A stretch of DNA of 64,000 nt. It comes from Rhododendron vialii. Lineage: Eukaryota > Streptophyta > Magnoliopsida > Ericales > Ericaceae. The stretch is taken from contig NC_080561.1 in the NCBI RefSeq assembly GCF_030253575.1, forward strand, positions 36,513,564 to 36,577,563. The letters are read 5' to 3'. Below are positions 47,284-59,540 of this stretch, in pieces; positions within the stretch are counted from its first letter, which is position 1; every line of letters begins with the position of its first letter. The notes beneath the pieces are model-generated. The model was given only the letters and a program-made list of their open reading frames with translations. It was not told the origin of the DNA and did not search any database. The position numbers and the translations under genes were made by a program.

Positions 47284-50200
47284 GTGATGTGGTTCATTTC
47301 TCATAAAGACTGAGGGAATACAAAACGGAATAGTGTAAAATTGCATGAGAAAGGAAGCCCTTTTTGAGATTATTTGTACTCTCTGCGACAACACTGAGCC
47401 CATAAGGAAATGCAAATATGAAGGCTCATTCTTAAATTGGGATATAAAGTGGTGTTAGTGTCAAACTTACCTTGAAGATATCAAGAATCTTGTCTATCAA
47501 GTATCAACTGTCAGAAGTTAAAGTCTTTATCTATCGCGGTCATGTAACTGGTCTAATATGCTGCCAGGGTTTTCCTTTTCTGCAGATTTGTCAGAAAACA
47601 TGTTTGGAAAAAGCTGATCTAAAATGGGCCGCTTACTTAATCTGGTTGTGTTGTATGTGTTAGGCAAATCTTTATTACTCCTTGTGTTTGTTATATCGAC
47701 TTTCGGTAATAGGGAGGTGGTATATGTGGTAAATCCATCTGATGCTGTGCTAAGAAATGATTTACTTATGCTTCTGTTTGATCTGGTGTCCATTTGGTCA
47801 TAGTTCAGCATCATGCTCTCATAATTCTCACTTTTTCATTCAATTAGCTTGAATATGAATCAAGATAGGCTATTGTCACAAGGTTGTTTGGTGGAAGAGT
47901 ATCCTGTCTCAATTGGTTGATATTTAGAACTATATTTCCACGTCCATGTTCCTTGAGCGTTGGCATCATCTTAGAGAATAGTTTGACATACAACACATGA
48001 ATATTTGATAGTGTGGTAATTAGCATTACCAGAAGTCTAGTTGGTGGGATTTTATGATGTTACATTTTTGTTTGTTTCTTTCCCCTTTTGCAGGATCTAT
48101 ATTGTCAGCAGTTGTAACGCTTGATTCCATAGAGATTTTCAAAACGCATGAATGGCTAGCCAAACCAACAGTTTACTTTCAGTGTAAAGGGGAGAACAAG
48201 TCCGTTTTGCCAGATGTAAAGGAGAAACACGTCGCTTATACCTTCAAGGGTGAAGAATCTTGGCAGGTTTGTAATGAGTTCTGATGAGGAATTTTCTCAT
48301 TTCATGTGCTTTGATTAAAAAGTTGCTGGAAATATATCAACTGCTTCTTGTCACAATCTAGTACAAATCTAAAAAAAACTTGATTTGTCAAAGTCATATT
48401 AGTACTTGATCCTTTCTCCAGACAAACTAGTGACTCCATTAGTTTCTTGTTTTTTTCCCACTCCTACAGGATCCATAACAAGTATAACTACCGACAAAAG
48501 TGTGTGAGCCAAAAGTCCCTTGAAAATACAAGTGTGAAGAGGTAGAATAGTTCTCAGGGTTGGCCCTGACTTTTTGAGTGCCTGAATCAAACTTAAAAAT
48601 GGAGCCTTGTGCAAAAAAATATGAAGTAGATAAATCAACTTCTCAAAAACAAATAAAACTATGCAAGTATTCAATAAGAAAGAACTCTAAAAGTTTGACT
48701 CACTACCAAGGCTACCATCATGTTTTTAAAAAGTCTAATAAAACAGAATAAATTTTCTTTTAGGTTGTTGCTCATATAATGTTTGGGATATATATTTCGT
48801 TTTCCAAAATACGATATAATGTAAATGCTATGGTTCAGTCATATTGTTTGATAAATACAGTCCCTTTTTTTGAAAGGTTTTGGTCCGAACCCCATTAGAG
48901 CAAACAGAAAATGATCACTACGAAAAAAGAAGGAAAATTAATGCCCTTAGCATGATTTGAATCACTAATCAAAAGCTTTTTTTAACAGCATCGCTAATCA
49001 AAAGCTGCAAGCAACAAGTACAGCACAGGGCGGCTCCACCCTTTGGGGTGGGTTATCAAATGAACACCCAAAATGTTTTTTTCTTGAATTTTTGGTTGTA
49101 GTAATTGTGTTTTAGGCTTTCTTTGAAAACTTAACCCTATATTTTGAACACCCATCAATTTAGTTAATTCATAATTGAACACCTAATACATTAACAAACA
49201 AGGTACATATTTCTAATGAAAAAAAACTAAAAGCAAAATAGAGAGAAAAAGAATAATATATTGGTTTCAGTATCGTGCTTTGGCTATCTCTTTGAAAGAA
49301 AGTCGGCTCTACATCTCCAAAGAGGAGATAATATGTCCAAAAAGATCTGTGCATGCCAACCTATTCGCCACAATTGCCCTAAAAGAGTATTGTTAGATTT
49401 GTCGGCCAGCTTAATCGTGCTTGGCTCAAAATGCAAAATTTCATCAACAATAGCCGTAAAAGCTTATGTACTTTTTATGTTTTCTAACAGCACTATTCTT
49501 ACTACTGTGTAAAATGGTGTGTATATACGACTGGTTAAAAAAGCTAATAGAATCAAGGTAATTCTTGAACACCCTTTAGGAAATTTGTGGAGCCACCACT
49601 GAGCCTGACCAAACATTTTATTGCTTAACTTGTGATAAAGTGAGATAGATATTACCTCTGTACAAGCCGCCTGGTAAGGGGCCTTTTTTGCAAAAAATTG
49701 GTGGCCTAAAGCGACATTACCGGCCGCTTTATCTCAGGGCCAGCGGTGATAGTTCTTAATGTACCTGCATTAGTAATTGAAGTTTCTGTTTTTGATGTTT
49801 TACTTCTAATTTTGAGAGAGTTGGGTGAGTGTTTCTCTATAGCTGAGTTTCCAGTAGAGCCTATTCATCCAGTGTATGCTTCTGTTATCATCTGCTGACA
49901 GCATAATCTGTGCCTTAGCTGTTGCAGTTATTAGATTTCATAGACGAGTCTGATAGCTACTGCTATAAGGTTAAGTGTGGATAATTCATATGAAAAGAAG
50001 CTAATGTTGTTGAATTTGTGATCATTTCTGTTATCATCTGCTGACAGCATAATCTGTGCCTTAGCTGTTGCAGTTTTTAGATTTCATAGACGAGTCTGAT
50101 AGCTACTGCTATAAGGTTAAGTATGGATAATTCATATGAAAAGAAGCTAATGATGTTGAATTTGTGATCATATGTTTTCAGCCCTTGACAGATTTTCCAA

Positions 50201-51575
50201 ATAAAAAATGCAAGAGATGTGGGTTCTACGAAAAAGACTTCTTTAAATCTGATGAATTTGATGAGTGGGAGTTTTGCCCTTCTGATTTTACTGAACCTGA
50301 TGGAAGATATACCCATTTCACGGACAAGGAATTCAATGCTACTTTTTTGTGTTCCGAGTGTGTGAGCCATGGAATCGGTAAGTGTTCTTAAAACTTTTCT
50401 ACGATTTTGTGGCTGGTTATTGAAGATGAACTAATTGCATTGCCCCATGTAAAAATTGAATTATCATTTCTAGTTCATTGACTCCTTTTCGTTTGTGCAA
50501 CAAAATCAAACCCTATGGGTCCAAAAATGGAATTAGTCATCATTGGCATCCAAATGGCCCAGCAATTTCTATGGACGGTTGAATATACTGTTGTTTCTGT
50601 GAAACGAAGTGGTTGTGTATTGGTAATCTGTCTAGGAGTCATGTAACTAAGGAAAGTACCGGTTTGCTCAATACCCACATGTCATTTGATGGGATTTCGG
50701 CGTCAGAGCCTAATTTGATGATCATATTGGGAAAGAATTGGTCTTCAAATTGCATCAGGTGAATCAAGTCACTACTGAATCATGACATCTTTTTATGTTG
50801 TCCAGCTGGTGGTGAAATTTGTCTTGTGGAATGGGTCTCAGTTTATAGAAGGAAAATGGAAGGTCATGAGAGTAGGTTAGGTTGGATCAGTTTTGGGTTC
50901 TCGTTAAATGACTATGTTAACTGGTTACACTATTAATGTGGCTTTACTTGGTGGTGGCTTCATTCACGACAGAAACATCTACTAGGAATGAAATGCGAAA
51001 ATTTAGTACTGCTGTGGCTTTACTTGGTGGTGGCTTCATTCAAGACTGAAACATCTACCCCGGAAGAAATACACAAATCAAGTAGTACTGTGATACGGTA
51101 GTCAATATGACATCCAAACATGTCCCCAACCTTTAAGATCATGTCCTTGTTCATATTTCTTGGGCAGTATATTTGATATTAAATGATCAAAAACCGTGCA
51201 TTGAACTGAGAAGTCGAGAAATCCTTAATGCATCTTTTGACCTCACGTCTGCATTGGTGCCTTTGTTTCCCCATCCGTGCACTTGTTTATTACTTGCATG
51301 TTTAGTTTGTATGTCTGACCATTCTTTTTTCATGTTCTGTAGATTCTAACCATCCCTCTGGCTCACACAATGGAGGGAAAGGAATGCATTGGGTTCTAAT
51401 TTTAACACTCAGCATTTTGGTTTCGGTTGTCTCCATTGTTGGATCGGTCACTGCATACAAGTTTTGGCAGAAGAGACAGAGGGAAAAAGAGCAGGCCCGG
51501 TTTCTAAAGCTCTTCGAGGAAGTGGATGACATTGACGATGAATTGGGCCTTGGGCCTTTGAATGGCATAATCTAA
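46109..51575 (+). CDS. Uncharacterised type I membrane protein with CxxC motifs
   Basis: Four exons, 46109-46193, 48094-48266, 50182-50377 and 51343-51575, have matching phases and give 228 residues with a stop at 51573-51575. The N-terminus (MLSRRRLNPPRAFHPFLLCF, VLFLSWFPG) is a signal peptide. The lumenal part includes TLDSIEIFKTHEWLAKPTVY and a cysteine set in exon 3: C96xxC99, C118 and C143xxC146. A sequon NAT is at 138-140. One membrane helix spans about 169-190 (WVLILTLSILVSVVSIVGSV). A charged cytosolic tail follows (KFWQKRQREKEQARFLKLFE, then an acidic EEVDDIDDELGLG). This has the look of a conserved plant family of unknown function; I do not recognise a named gene. Splice sites are canonical. 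Introns carry a MITE, a hAT relic and two tandem duplications. Confidence 0.85.
46432..46672. mobile_element. MITE of the CGAGCCGAGC family, copy 2
   Basis: It lies in intron 1 of the membrane-protein gene. Ends GGATGTAAAAGAGCCGAGCC and GGTTCATTTGCAGCC are inverted, and the inside is dense in GAGCCGAG and CTCGTTTA words as in 19591-19902. Confidence 0.55.
47241..47281. repeat. (GA)n microsatellite
   Basis: About 41 bp of GA in intron 1 of the membrane-protein gene. Confidence 0.95.
49026..49601. mobile_element. hAT-type non-autonomous element, copy C
   Basis: Ends CAGGGCGGCTCCACC and TGTGGAGCCACCACTG are inverted repeats. Internal TGAACACCCAAAATG and GTGTTTTAGGCTTTCTTTG match copies A and B. 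No clear target duplication remains. It lies in intron 2 of the membrane-protein gene. Confidence 0.7.
49880..50171. repeat. 146-bp tandem duplication next to a splice acceptor
   Basis: Copies start at 49880 and 50026 (TTCTGTTATCATCTGCTGAC) and differ at only a few positions. The second copy stops about 10 bases before the exon 3 acceptor (TTTTCAG at 50181), so the branch-point region may be duplicated. Confidence 0.85.
50937..51075. repeat. ~76-bp tandem duplication in intron 3
   Basis: GTGGCTTTACTTGGTGGTGG followed by CTTCATTCA and GAAACATCTAC occurs at about 50938 and again at about 51014. Confidence 0.8.
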
Positions 51576-53347
51576 CGATCACACCTCTTATACAGTTATA
51601 CTTCCGCAACCAAAAGCTCTTTGTATAGTTCGCACATAAACGATTGTATGTATGTTTTTGTGATTCAAGTAGCGTAGACAAAAGAAAAGTGGTATAGAAA
51701 AGGGTGATTCGCATGTACTAGATTAGAGGTCTTGGAGGGATAATAGTTGAAAGTTGACAGTAAAATGGAAATCTCACAGGTATTGGGTGATTTGGTGGGA
51801 ATGCTGAAATGATAAAACCCAGCTCCAGGATCTGCTAACATGATGTAAGGCTCTAGCTATTTTCCCAATTTAAGAGGTCTCCTGTACCGTACCGGAGACC
51901 GGGGGTAGCACGTGCCACCCCGCCCCCCTTAAAAGATACATCAAACTGCCATAACTTTGATGTTTATCTTCTGGATTATGTTCAACCCCTTCCCGAGATA
52001 CTCGTATGGTGTCATTACGATATGGCGACGATTTCTTCATCTGATACCATCCAAATACATCTTGTTAATAGGTGAACAAACAGGTTCAGGAGCGAGTAAA
52101 AAAAATTCCCTCTTTGCTGCGCATAGGTGCACTGTCATAATCATCAATGGCGTAAGAAGTAAGATGGTTCTAGATGAACTTTAGCAGGTTAGACTCAGAA
52201 AAGTGGGAGGGGCTTCTCTCGATCGTTCCGTCCATTGTAGTCCCATCTCTGTGATCATCTGATGATTCGAACCCCTTCATGAGATCCATGAACAGATTAT
52301 TCAAACAAAACAAAAAAATGATCACACAACCCATAATCGATCTTTTTCTTACAAAAATGGACAAAAGGTAGGATTTTGGCACCGAATCATTTCCTGTTTT
52401 AAGAGAAAAACCAAATTTGATCACGTGGCTACCCCCATGTCGGATCATATTTTTGCACGGACAACCTACTCATCGAGCTTTACGCATTGAATGGAAAAGT
52501 TTGAATTACCAAGATGGCCAGACATGTCGGATCATATTTTAGAATGGATAAGCTATTCATCGGGATGCAGATAAAAAACACCTACTCATTGGGCATTACA
52601 CATTGAACGGGACGGATCAAATTACCATGGCCGCCTCGCATGCACCCAGAATTCAACAGTCAGTCAAGTCTCTTAAAGAAACTAGTGAGTTTGAAACAAA
52701 TCAACTTCTGGGATGCCAAAATGAGTGCATCTTATGGCAGAGAAAGTGGCTTAAATATGAATGGAAGGCCTGCGGGTCTCGAGCTTGAAAACAGAATCAA
52801 AATAGAATTATTTTGATTGCACAACACTCATACAAAAGACTATCAGACATCGATGGCAATGTGATACACACACTTGCCTGGAAATTCCAGACAAATGTGT
52901 TTCAATCATTTATATTATCAGTTCACCACCGGAAAGTTTTAACCGTTCGGGTCACTATTATGGACCCAGAATAGATCTCAATTTGGGTCACAGTAGGACC
53001 TTCAGGTCAATCAAATATTAGTAGCTATGTAGGCATCTTACCCAAGTTGTGTATCCACATACAGGGTGAACCTACTTCAACCCGACACGGCTGTAAAGGC
53101 GCATTCCAAATTACTGATCAAGTAGAAGAACCTGATTATTTCATCACCATGGGACAGCTAATTAATCATCACATCGTCACAGATAACATAAGCGTAAAAC
53201 TATAAAAAACAAACCAACCTACAAGAATATTGAAATCAAAATTCACAATATGCGCTCTCCAGATTATTCAAGTCTTACAACACCAGAAAACAGAGCAAAA
53301 TGGGGGTCGCATCGCAAGTTTCACTGCAAAAGCTTAACGTACACGAA
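51576..53347. other. Spacer between convergent genes
   Basis: It holds the 3' UTRs of the membrane-protein gene and of the RS2Z gene. At 52437-52630 a phrase starting CATGTCGGATCATATTTT occurs twice, about 90 bp apart. No gene is recognised. Confidence 0.4.
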
Positions 53348-56300
53348 TTAAGGGGATTCACTCCCTCTTGGGGAACGGCGGTTATCATCGTCATCGTCTT
53401 CATCACCATCAACAGGGCTGTGGTCATCCCGAGGGCTAGGGCTGCGGCTGTGGCCGTGGCCATTAGCTTCAGATGGGCTATGATACCTTCCAGCAGCAGC
53501 CGGACTATTATCCCGTTCAGGACTCTCATACCTCTCACCATCAGGACTCTCTCTTTCAGGGCTCTGATACCCCCCAGCAGCAGCAGGACTATCCCTTTCA
53601 GGGCTTCCGCTATTTGCTCGGGGGCTCTCACTTGCTAGCCTCTCTCCATTAGGAGAAGGGCTATTCCTCTCTCCGCTGACAACATCTTCCACCTCCTCAG
53701 GTGTTGGGCTGCGCTTCCTTGCTTTTGAAGGAGGTGGAGTTCCCCTACTCGGCTCAGGGCTTCTACTGTAGCTCCTTGGTCGTTTCTCTCCATGTTCCCT
53801 TCGTGGAGATCGTGATTGGCTGACAACAAAATGTAACTGTTTAAATAAATAGGTTGGAATTTTTTGAGAAAATATGCCATATCAAGATATTATTGCGGAC
53901 AAATTGGTAATCACATAATTCATAATTATAATCCGATAGCACAATCATGTGTGTGATACTTTTTATCAAAAGCTATTGACGATTGACTCTAACTAATATT
54001 GAGCACGCGCTAGTCTATACCTATATGAAAAGTAAAGCTATTGACGATTGATTCTAACCAAAATTGAGCACGCACTAGTCTATACCTATATTAAAAGAGG
54101 GAGTTGCAAGCAGCTCTTGGTAGTTGCAAGGAATCTATACCTATATTAAAAGAGGTAGTTGCAAGCAGTTCTTGGACACCACCTTTTCACTTGCTGAAAT
54201 TACGTCTGTGACCATTGTTTTCCTAAATTACAACCGTACCCAAGTTCCAAACAAATGAAACAGCACAACCACCCCTTTCTTCCTCATATATACCTACCGA
54301 ATTCATATCCAATTGGCTAATGGAATGACCGCTCAAAACTTTGCAGCAAGCAGAAGTTCTTGGCGCCCTTGCAAAGAAATTTGTGCCCCTCGCCGACTAA
54401 GCGCTTCAAGTTGTGATTTCGAGTCAGCCGAGAGAAGGCGGTGCCTAACTTTACACCCTCCTCTTCCTAAGTTATTACCCAAACACCCTACAGCCACAAA
54501 ATAACGTACGTCGTCTCTAGCCACCATTTTTTGTTCATCAGGCTTCTAGACTTTGCACTGCATGTTGGACATTTATTACTCGGGACCCGTAAAATGCATT
54601 CAAATTTGATGTTTAGTTTGTTTAACATGTACTTATTGAGAGAACACGTAGGGATCACTATTGAAGTTTAAGCCACAATATCATATAAAAATACCAGAGC
54701 CCAAGGTATTTTACTCGGCGAACACTATAACTGACCGATTAAAAGTTTAAACATGATAAATACCAAAAGTCGTATTAATGATGGAGCAATTCTGGCCACT
54801 GAAATATTTTATATGCTACTGTATGGGGGAAAAATATGAAAGATATGGTTGAACATTGACATTAATAGGAAAGATTGACAGTTATAATCAACAGAAATAG
54901 TACCATAAAACCTATAATAGATTGTTTGGCAAAAAGCCTTCCAAAACATGGAGTCAACTAACGAAGGTGATTGGGCAATTTTGATACATACACAAATGAA
55001 GCTTATCAATGATAAAGTTGTGAATCTCTATGATTACTTGTTTATCATCAACATATATTAATGTGTGTCTAATGTCTTCAATAAGAATCTGTTAATGAGT
55101 AATCTTGACAAAAAAATTAATTTGATAGAAGATTTTGCCAATATATGACAACCAACATTGAGCACGTGCTCAATGCTAGTATATTAAAAAGAGGAACTCC
55201 TCCCTCGTTAAATGAAACCGATAACATAGTTGTTAGACCATCTCCGACCCTCACTCAAACTATTACTCAAGCTTGAGTAAAAACGTAATTTGATATGAAG
55301 CACTCCAATGGAAAAACTCAATTTTAAGCATAAGTACTTTATTAAGGGCAGAATTGTGAATTTGGAAGACAGAAAATGGCCTTCAGAAGATGAGTGCCAC
55401 TTGATTCCAGTAGAACTCAATCTGGTATAGGTTTAAGTCAAGAAGTGGAGGGAACAGATGAGGGAGGATTACAAATATTTGAGTTTGAGCACATATTTAA
55501 GGGTTGGAGATGCTCTTACAGCAAGAAGGGTTCCAAACAATATGTAGTTATTTAGAAATGGTTATACTCATCCCGTAAAAACATCATCATGAACCATTCA
55601 CTTGCCTCTTTCAAGTTTCGACTACAAAGCGCAAAATATAGGCAGTGGACATGATAACTAAACCTATCATAAACACTGCACCAAAGAGGTAAAAACTAAC
55701 CTGTAGCTACGGCTTCGACTGTAGCTTCGACTTCTACCGCGACGAGGAGAGGGCGATCGTGAGTAACTCCGTCCACGTCTGTAATACGACCAAATTATTA
55801 ATTCACTAAATGACTGAAAGCGATGACAAGGTACTAATCTAAAATGCTATACAATAAGTAACATAAGAAGAAGAATCAGAAAATCCTCAAGTACTTGAGC
55901 TTTTTGGGACTATTCTGGCAATTTCTCTCTATGTGGCCCCTATCACCACAGCGGTAACATTTGTTCTTCCAGTCTCCAGCTTTGCAATCTCGAGCCCAGT
56001 GACCGTCAAGGCCGCAGTTGAAACACCTTCCAGATCCAGGAGGAGGACCTCTGCCCAGATATTCTCTTGAACCGCGTGGCACCTACATTAAAAGGATCAG
56101 TTACGCGCAGTTTCATTACATAAGTATGACAAAATCACCAAAAGTCCAAGCTTACAAGGTAACACCAACATAGACATAGCTCACAGACTAGAGAATTGCC
56201 ACATACCAGTCATGAACTAGAGGTAAAAGATAATGGTTTTGATAACAACAAAACCATAAATAAAGGGGGAACATTTATGACATCAATCCCATCATCCAAG

Positions 56301-57656
56301 AAGTGAAAATAAAGATTTATGAAGCACAAAAAAACACACCAAAAAATCAAGCACATTGAAAAGATTATGACCTGATACTGATGCGAACTTCAAAAGCATA
56401 AAGAAAAAGCCATGTAGTTCCAACTTACTCCCTTTGCAAATTCAACAACGATGTGAGTTCCATCAAATCTCCTCCCATTCAATCCATATCTTGCATCATC
56501 AGCATCTCGGGGGTCACTAAATTCCTGTTGAAAGAAGTTGAGGGCAAGCAAAAACAAAAGAAGGAAACCCAACATTCTCCAAACATTAAGAAAGCTATGT
56601 CCTTAAGTACAATCAAAAGCAATAAGTTAGAGTCAAGGGCTTGTACATACAACAAAGGCATAGTCGTGCTTCATATCCACATCTCGTACTCTGCGGAAAT
56701 GGTTGCCAAAACAGTAAGGCCATCATTAAGTACTGAAGTGTATGACACTTCGCCCCTCAAGACGAACTAAACACCAGTTTGAGATTGTTGCCAATTCCAT
56801 AAAAACACGCAATAAGACTACAGAAAGAATCGTCAAAGTCTCCTAGACATTCGGCAAGAAATTCCACCAGGACCACCCTCCCACCATTGACCACCAGGTT
56901 AGGGAAACGCCCAGAAACCTTCAACAAGATCATTCAAGTTATAAAAAGGACACCTGAGGGTGCAATATTCCTTCAGAGATAACATGATGAAAACTTCACA
57001 TAAATCCAAGCACAAAAAAAAACTAGCTTGGCTTGGCAAATGACTAAATGTCTCCAACATGTAATACTAGGCAACCATGCACCAGTGCAGCAGTTTTGGA
57101 TTAAACAGTGACTGATGTCAAAATATCATGAGCCATAAAATCCATGAATTAATGACCCATGTACCACCTTATGCTGGTATTTGACACTCAAAGGCCTCAA
57201 GACATGTGAATTATTTGATTCATACAAACGGAAGAAAAGGATAGTTTGCTGGCAAAAATACTTCTTCATATTCCACTCCATAGTTTCAAAACACTCCTTT
57301 TTATGGGTTTTTGGTGGAAGTATGTAATATTCTGAAGTAATTACATTTACACCCCCAAAATAAAAATGAAAGGAAGAAGGGTTGTTATGCTACGATCCAT
57401 GCAGGATTTACTAAAACTAGTAAAAAAAAGTAAGGTACATAAACAAATGACAACAGGTTTCAAACGAGAGAAAAGTATATTATCAAGTAGCAAACAATGA
57501 GTAATTTCAGCTAACACCACCTGAAAGTCGAAGTGATATATTTGCTTACCTCCCATATCTGCTGAAGAGCCCCTCCAAGTCACGCGAACGCGTCCTTGAA
57601 GACAAGTGACCAACATAAAGACGAGTGTTACCATGTCGATCATCATAACGAGGCAT
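53348..57656 (-). CDS. RS2Z-type SR splicing factor (RRM, two zinc knuckles)
   Basis: Six coding exons on the minus strand, 57656-57550, 56690-56651, 56524-56429, 56082-55895, 55778-55701 and 53819-53348, fit in phase and give 326 residues. The RRM has RNP2 RLYVGHL (12-18) and RNP1 HDYAFVEF (44-51), followed by [20 protein letters not shown]. Two CCHC knuckles follow: C101-C104-H109-C114 and C123-C126-H131-C136. Then comes an RS region ([20 protein letters not shown]) and a long Ser/Pro/acidic tail of SPERDSP-type repeats. This is the plant-specific RS2Z subfamily (RS2Z32/RS2Z33 in Arabidopsis), nuclear proteins that set splice-site choice. The start is fixed by [17 protein letters not shown] non-coding first exon is likely (59437-59510). 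The long intron splitting the RRM is where relatives undergo autoregulatory alternative splicing. Intron 5 (1.9 kb) holds Helitrons and a Tourist MITE. The gene looks intact. Confidence 0.95.
53820..54013 (+). mobile_element. Helitron 3' end remnant
   Basis: It ends ATTGAGCACGCGCTAG at 54013, that is, a decayed hairpin followed by the CTAG terminus of Helitrons. The 5' end of this unit is not seen. The next unit begins at the very next base. Confidence 0.5.
54014..54078 (+). mobile_element. 65-bp mini-Helitron with both ends
   Basis: It starts TCTATACCTATATGAAAAG and ends ATTGAGCACGCACTAG. It has a 5' TC and 3' CTAG end but only about 65 bases. It repeats the phrase GCTATTGACGATTGA found in the preceding remnant. 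Confidence 0.6.
54079..55179 (+). mobile_element. Non-autonomous Helitron with duplicated 5' end
   Basis: The 5' end TCTATACCTATATTAAAAGA occurs at 54079 and again at 54134, each followed by GTTGCAAGCAG. The 3' end at 55179 is the perfect palindrome ATTGAGCACGTGCTCAAT plus GCTAG, followed by T. At 54134 the preceding base is A, so insertion between A and T, as Helitrons do, is satisfied. No Rep/helicase frame is present; a 60-codon frame at 54313-54504 has no recognised domain. It sits in intron 5 of the RS2Z gene. Confidence 0.8.
55236..55515. mobile_element. Tourist-like MITE, 280 bp
   Basis: Inverted ends GACCATCTCCGACCCT and AGGGTTGGAGATGCTC, flanked by TTA on both sides (55233-55235, 55516-55518). 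It is the same PIF/Harbinger type as 26205-26848 and lies in intron 5 of the RS2Z gene. Confidence 0.8.
56822..56938 (-). promoter_or_regulatory. GC-rich island in the RRM intron, candidate regulated exon
   Basis: On the minus strand this piece of the 860-bp intron is markedly G-rich (GGTGGTCAATGGTGGGAGGG). It starts after GAAGGTTTCTGGGCG and is followed by GACGATTCTTTCTGTAG. Plant RS2Z genes are known for conserved alternative splicing inside the long RRM intron, giving transcripts with early stops. The composition makes it the best candidate here; exact splice borders are not claimed. Confidence 0.4.
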
Positions 57657-59436
57657 TTTCAATCCACAACAATATCCTGTTACCAGCAACAATAACAAGT
57701 ATCAATCACGTAACCTGAAAATGACTCCAAAATTAAGTTTGCCAAAAACATCAGTACTCACAAAATAACTAGGTGTGCACAACGCCCAAAGAGGTTCGGT
57801 TACTGGATTTCAAGGTTATGTAGAAATCTATGAATAGTTTTAGCAATTTCATTGACACAAAAAACAAACATCAGTCCACAAAGTGGTTATTATCTACCAG
57901 ACTACCACCACTTAAAGAGCTCACAAAAATGGATTACAAATACCTACAAAATAGCTAACAAAACAAACAAAAACAGTCTCAAAACGCGAAGCCAAATTGA
58001 TCGAGAGAAAAATACTGTCTCAGAACAAACTGGACCATTTGTTTGAGGCAACCAAGTTTTTAACCTCAAATAGATTCACAGTGATATATATGTTGATCTA
58101 GGGATTAAACTGGTCCGGTTTAGTTCTAACCGTGACTCTTATGAAACCAATAAGCCAAACCAAAACTATCCGCAAATATCCGCTTTTATATTTTTTCGGA
58201 AACGTAACCAGACTACTAAACCAAAGAACCAACCCACATAAGACAGTTCAATCTGGCTCGGATCGCTTTAGCGGTTTATTCAGCTTTCAAATACGCCCCT
58301 AAGCAGAACATTTCTATAACACAAAGCCAATCAAGAGTCAATAACTAAAGGCTCATATTCAAGTAAGTCATTCCCCCAACAAATAATCTTCAAAAGGAGC
58401 TAATTATCAAGGGAATCACAGACTTACAACGCATGTGCGAGTGGAAATGCTCAAATCCTAGAATCTTCAAGGGAGGTTGGGCAAAAAATATGATTTTACC
58501 TAACTAACATCTTCAACATTAGCAGGGATATTAACCACAAAAGCCATTATCAAAAAATACTCTCGAACAGCAACTAGAATAACTAAATGCTTCGTGATTC
58601 ATATCTGATATCTCTGTCTTTAGTGAACTTTTTTAGAACTTTGTCAAGTATTTGCTAAGAAGTAAGAACTGAAGTAATCCAGAAAAAAAATCCAAACCAA
58701 TTCACTTAAAAGAACAATAAATACAAAATTAAAATTTGAAAACTAAATATGTCAAGTCAAAGTTGTCTAATTTTGGTATTCTTAGTAAAGTTTTTATAAA
58801 TTTGTGTCATTTTGTTTGCTTTTAAAGCGTGTAAGGAGTACATGTACCAAAAAACAAAGAAATTGGTAAAAATCTACGAGAAAACAGAACGAAAGACCAA
58901 CAACCTATATAAATTCATCTAACGAACTAATTTTTCAAAAACACATCAAGCGGAACTCCTATTTGAGTATTTGGAGCCCAATTACACGTTATGTAGCTTG
59001 ATCACCAAGATTAAGGATCAAAATCACCCTCAGAGTACACCAATCAAGAAACATACTCCCTCAATCTCAAAATGTTTTTCCAGTCAGCAAAAACGAGAAC
59101 TTATAAATAATAGAGTTTTTTCTTTCAAGAAAAATTCAAAATTTTACTAGATATATCAGTGTCCGTGAGTTACGAAAAAAGTGAGAATTTTTTTAAGTCC
59201 TCGATTTGCAGACGGGATAAATATTTTAGGATGGAGGTAGTGACACTGATATTCGTATACACATGCACATGCACATCTATGACACAGCAATCCATAAACA
59301 TATTCACAAATTCACATCGATAAATTGGTACAGAGAGAGAAATTTGAGATTGAAATAGCAAAATTAAGAGGCGCATAATCTCTAATAAACCCTAGTTGAA
59401 TCAATTATGCGCCCAATTACGACATGAACAACGTAC
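57657..59436 (-). other. 5' UTR and leader intron of the RS2Z gene
   Basis: The acceptor GGTAACAG lies 22 bases before the start codon. A donor CCTAAG|GTACGT lies at about 59437. The intron (about 1.75 kb) shows no gene. Long leader introns often raise expression of plant SR genes. Confidence 0.55.
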
Positions 59437-59540
59437 CTTAGGAGTTAGTATCCCTCTATCGCGAGTCTGATAGATAACCCTAGCTTTCTGACGAGAGAGA
59501 TGAAAAACACGAGTACGCTGTATCCGTTTATATACTCGAC
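59437..59540 (-). promoter_or_regulatory. Leader exon and TATA box of the RS2Z gene
   Basis: On the minus strand GAGTATATAAACGG near 59535 is a good TATA box. About 30 bases on, a CT-rich leader (TTTTTCATCTCTCTCGTCAG, then AAAGCTAGGG) runs to the GTACGT donor. Confidence 0.6.

Noticed and set aside
53300-53638. Plus-strand open frame of 112 codons
   Set aside because: It is the antisense of the repetitive Ser/Pro tail exon of the RS2Z gene.
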